NCBI RefSeq assembly: GCF_027596085.1
Contig: NC_072451.1
Location: 9,186,598 to 9,250,597 of the forward strand
Source of the DNA: Anoplopoma fimbria
Taxonomy: Eukaryota; Chordata; Actinopteri; Perciformes; Anoplopomatidae
Length of the DNA: 64,000 nucleotides
Direction of reading: 5' to 3'
Within the stretch, counting starts at the first letter, position 1; every line of letters begins with the position of its first letter. Below are positions 59,646 to 64,000 of this stretch, piece after piece. The translations under genes and the position numbers were made by a program. The notes beneath the pieces were generated by a model that made no database searches, was not told the origin of the DNA, and was given only the letters and a program-made list of their open reading frames with translations.

Positions 59646-62620
59646 TGTATACATCCAAGTATTAGAAAGTACATGGTGAGGGGAAGCTGCTTCTTAGTGT
59701 AAAACAGACACTCAATGTATTCTGGGTAACGTAGGAAAACCAAATCTATAAATAGAAATAAAAGCAAAACATCTTAAGTAATCTAATGTGACACAGGATC
59801 CAGTCCAGAAGCTCATCTGTGAGGGCGTTTCCGGGTCACATGACACCGCGGTTAAAGGGTTGCTCTGAGGACGTGGGATCAGGTGAGATCAGGTGACTGG
59901 GCAGAAAAGAAACAGGGCGGTAATCAACAACAGACGGAAACCTTGCAGCAGATGTAGGGCAAAAGAGGATTTTGCACAACTTGCGTCTTCTGATTAAAAC
60001 AAAGAGCCGAGCTGAGGACATGACACCGCCCTCCCCTCCGCCGGAGGCCACGCTCCCGACCTCATGTGACATCAGCTTACCCGACGCCGACAGGTAAAAC
60101 ACAGAGAGGAAGGAGGTGAGGTCACGCCTATCTCTTATCCTCGTCAAGCTGTTTTCACTGACTCTAGTTTTAAGACAGTGTTCCTTTTATTTTAAAACTT
60201 CTTTAACGATGCAGCTTATTAAAGCATTTTCAGTTCAATATTAGGTATTGATATCATGGAGGATTCTGCGACGAGCTCTCCAGATTTGTTTAAATACAGA
60301 CTGACTGCACTCACAGAGTAGAAGCCTGCAGACCATTATCCATTCTTCTTTTGGTGGAACTGATCAGAACCGTGTGACATGGCCCAAAAAAAGTTCTGTG
60401 CTTTCTTTTCAGCTTTTAAAAAAATGGTGGACTTTTTTGAGTTTCTGGTAACTTTCCTTAAAGGAAAATATAAATTAACTAAACGTTACACAAGATAAAT
60501 AATGCTTATTTGGGGTAAAACGCTTCCGTCTCTTCAATATGTCAACTTTTCATGACTCTAAAATCCAAAGCGGTACTTCCTGACTTGAGATTGGAGTTGG
60601 GGACACCGCGAAGGAGTTACAATACAAAGGTTTGTGGTCACAAGATGATTTACAAGATATTTCTTTAATTGGAAAACTCATGCTTTTGTTCTTTAGAAGC
60701 ACCGGAGAGTTAAACCTCTTCGAGGGTGTTAAAACTACAAAAAGCATTTACCAAAACTATAAATGTTGTTTTTTGACTAATCTAAAGCTGAGTAAAATAA
60801 CCTAAATGGGATGTATGTGTATTTAATTCAACATTACATCACAGGAGCATTTTAAACGCTGTCTTTCAACTCTCAAGTAAAATATTTGAGTTCTTCAGCT
60901 TTTTAAACTCCTTAAAGCGGCCTTGCAGCTGTAACGTTTCCTCTCTTTCAGTTCGAGGAAACTCCCGGTGCACCTCCTTCAGGAGGAGGTGAAGCGAGGA
61001 GAGCGGCGTCCCCCTCCGTGTTTCCACGGCTGCAGGACGCTCAGGTTTACGGCTCTAAATCAGATGGGATTGCTGGATTACTCGTGGATTTCCTCCCTAA
61101 TCGTGTCGGAGTGATCCCCCTGGGGCCTGCCCAGTTTCCTCTCCTAAACTGAAAACATGAGGAGGGAGAACACGGCGGACTCCTGCAGCCTCTGGGTCAC
61201 ACGAGTAAAAAAAACTGACACACAAAGAGAGCTGCGGCAGCCTTTTTCTGTCCCTACAGCTGCTTGTTTGCTCCGTCACCGTGACTTCAGATGTGCCAGC
61301 TGAACCGCAGAGGAGAGCTTCTCCTCCCTGTCTTTGTGGAAGGCTGCTGAGTGCGTTTTTGCATTCCCGCAATCAGAGTAAAGACGCATCGTCGCAAAAG
61401 ACGTAGATGATCTTTTTCCTCCAATAAAGCTTGTAATAAAATATTCAAAAGTGCCTTCAAAGAACACCAGCAATGACTGACAAACATGAACATTCTGTAA
61501 TTTCTGATCCGCCTCCTCTGTGGCTTTGGTTTGGTTAAGTTAAGGCAACTTGGTTAAATTTAATAAAGCAAAACCACTAAAGTTTTCAGTAAAATCGTTT
61601 AGTGAAAACAGTGCTGTTATTTGGACGGCCACAAGGTTTTAAGTATTTAAACACTTAAAGTAAAAAATAAAAGAAATGAGATTATATAAAAAACTATAAA
61701 GAAAAATGCAATACAATAAAGTTTGGAGCAATGGATGCGACTTTAGTACTCGGCAGAATTTTTGTTTCAAAACGCGTCCCAGTTTGTCAAATACGAAGGA
61801 AATGCAAAGGATGACTAAAGTATAACTTTAGGGAAAGTCAAAGGTCAGTTGGGAGCAGAAGAGACATCCCTGACATACAGTATTATCATCATCCAACAGT
61901 TACAGAGCAACATGATCATTTATTAGGAGTCAGGTTTGTGTCCACCTGAAGAATGTATTCTCCCTTAAAGAACTAGGAGCTAAAAGAGGCTAAAGAGATC
62001 ACTTCTAGGAACATCACAGAATCTTTGGATCCATTGTTGATGCGTCCCCAGGGCCGCAGGTCAAACTGTCTTATGTTGGAGTTTTCTTTGTTGCAGCAAT
62101 GGAACAACGCTAATTCAGACAGCAGGTTAATCCCTAACCAGGTGTTCCTCACTAAGCCTGGTTCCCCACATCAACATGTTCCTTTCCAGGATCAGACGAG
62201 CGGGGGGACTCCCGTTTGGCACCAACCGCCAACCACTTCTTAGAACAACTTTACTGTTTAATTATGAGGTATTTATCATTTCTCTTATCAATATCCTTTG
62301 CTTGAATGTGATCCATGTGGTGACGTAACGATTTTATATAATTTTCACAAATTACATATTTTTTTGTGTACGCTGTCTTCATTTTTTCTGTCCTTTTATT
62401 GGTTGTCATTTGAAGAACACACTGGATCGTGCGGCCTCAGTGCAGCAAGAGGCGGGTCGCCGCTGTCCGTCACCTCAGCTGACCTCGTTCATCCGGGGAG
62501 GCGGGGTTACACAGATCACTGTCACAACACTCTCTCTCTCTCTCTCTCTGTTAAGGCTGCTCTTACACTTGCTCTCTCGCCCGCTCTCCGGTTCATGTGA
62601 GCCAACAACTAGATAACCCC
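59646..62620. other. intron 2 stretch without recognised genes
   Basis: Mixed sequence. 60940-61400 is more GC-rich and complex, and a (CT)n run lies at 62530-62548. I see no exon, RNA gene or repeat family that I can name. Confidence 0.5.
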
Positions 62621-62623
62621 CCC

Positions 62624-62629
62624 GTGTGT

Positions 62630-62691
<62 letters not shown>
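62624..62691. repeat. (GT)n microsatellite
   Basis: GT array of about 34 units with one ATG interruption. Confidence 0.97.
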
Positions 62692-62693
<2 letters not shown>

Positions 62694-63028
62694 AGCAGAG
62701 CCACGACTATGTGGGACACTAGCAGTTGCAATCTAGATAGCGAGCGAGATAACAAACAACTCTTTCCCAAACATATTGATCTGCAAACAGAGGGAGAAAC
62801 GGGGTGGCGGCTACCTTCCCTCCCCCCGTCTCCCCCTCCCTCACTCTCTCTCTTTTTTCTTTTTTTTTTTTTTTTACTTCCTGTCTGTGAACGCCGCAGA
62901 GCGCCTCGCGTGTTCACAAGGATGTTATCGATCGGTTCGAAAAGCGAGGCCTCGCTCGCTGCACGACAGGCGGCCTGGGACATGTTGCATCCCACTTTGA
63001 GCTCGGCCAATCCTCTATCCCGCCCCCA

Positions 63029-63030
<2 letters not shown>

Positions 63031-63058
<28 letters not shown>
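63031..63058. repeat. (CA)n microsatellite
   Basis: 14 CA units. Confidence 0.96.
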
Positions 63059-63061
<3 letters not shown>

Positions 63062-63079
63062 GCCGTTAGCTCCATTTGC

Positions 63080-63240
63080 CATGCATCCTGGCAGAGCCTC
63101 GTCGGCGCTTTAATATCTATCTTAAGAGTTGACAATCTTTCGGGGCAATTAAAGCAATCGATACGGTCCTGAGAGAGAGGAGAGAGCAGCCTCTTATCCC
63201 CAGTAATAGCTCTCACTAAATAATGAATACAGCCCAGACC
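63080..63240. other. candidate conserved noncoding element between two CA arrays
   Basis: TTTAATATCTATCTTAAGAG, GGGGCAATTAAAGCAATCG then ATACGG, CTCTTATCCCCAGTAATAGC and CACTAAATAATGAATACAG. GATA-type (TATCT, TTATC), Onecut-type (ATCGATA) and homeodomain cores are packed into 160 bases flanked on both sides by CA arrays. Conservation is not tested. Confidence 0.45.
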
Positions 63241-63242
63241 AC

Positions 63243-64000
<758 letters not shown>

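Overview
The window is vertebrate, almost certainly teleost, genomic DNA. One gene can be recognised: most of the 3' half of nfia (nuclear factor I A), on the minus strand. Eight coding exons with GT/AG borders and mutually compatible phases lie between 27687 and 653. In transcript order they are 27687-27622, 26013-25939, 16622-16505, 13814-13687, 9534-9359, 4106-3933, 2221-2056 and 741-653. I number them exons 3 to 10 after mammalian NFIA. They total 992 coding bases, about 330 residues, and encode the region C-terminal to the DNA-binding domain. Exons 1 and 2 (start codon and DNA-binding domain) must lie beyond 64000. The last exon, expected to encode a short SWYLG-like end, must lie below position 1. 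The teleost assignment rests on the nfia exon sequences, the very high density of CA/GT microsatellites, and several interspersed repeats I recognise as typical of fish, including a tRNA-type SINE.

Layout: 1-652 is the start of the last intron. From 653 to 27687, exons alternate with introns of 1.3 to 9.3 kb that are loaded with simple repeats. From 27688 to 64000 the window is intron 2, over 36 kb with no coding exon that I can find. This intron mixes microsatellites, kilobase-scale polypurine or polypyrimidine tracts, a 150-160 bp tandem repeat, dispersed repeats, and islands of complex sequence rich in homeodomain-type motifs that may be conserved regulatory elements.

Two points stand out. 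First, simple repeats press directly on the splice signals. A (UG)48 tract abuts the exon 6 acceptor, with the nearest good branch point about 124 nt away. (UC)n tracts lie on both sides of exon 4, (CA)n follows the exon 8 donor, and a roughly 800-bp (UAGG)n array sits in intron 5. Second, exons 7 and 8 stay open in one frame, but the conserved NFIA peptide TAFT...RPVITGPR near the end of exon 7 lies in a different frame. That means either homopolymer errors or a real compensated frameshift.
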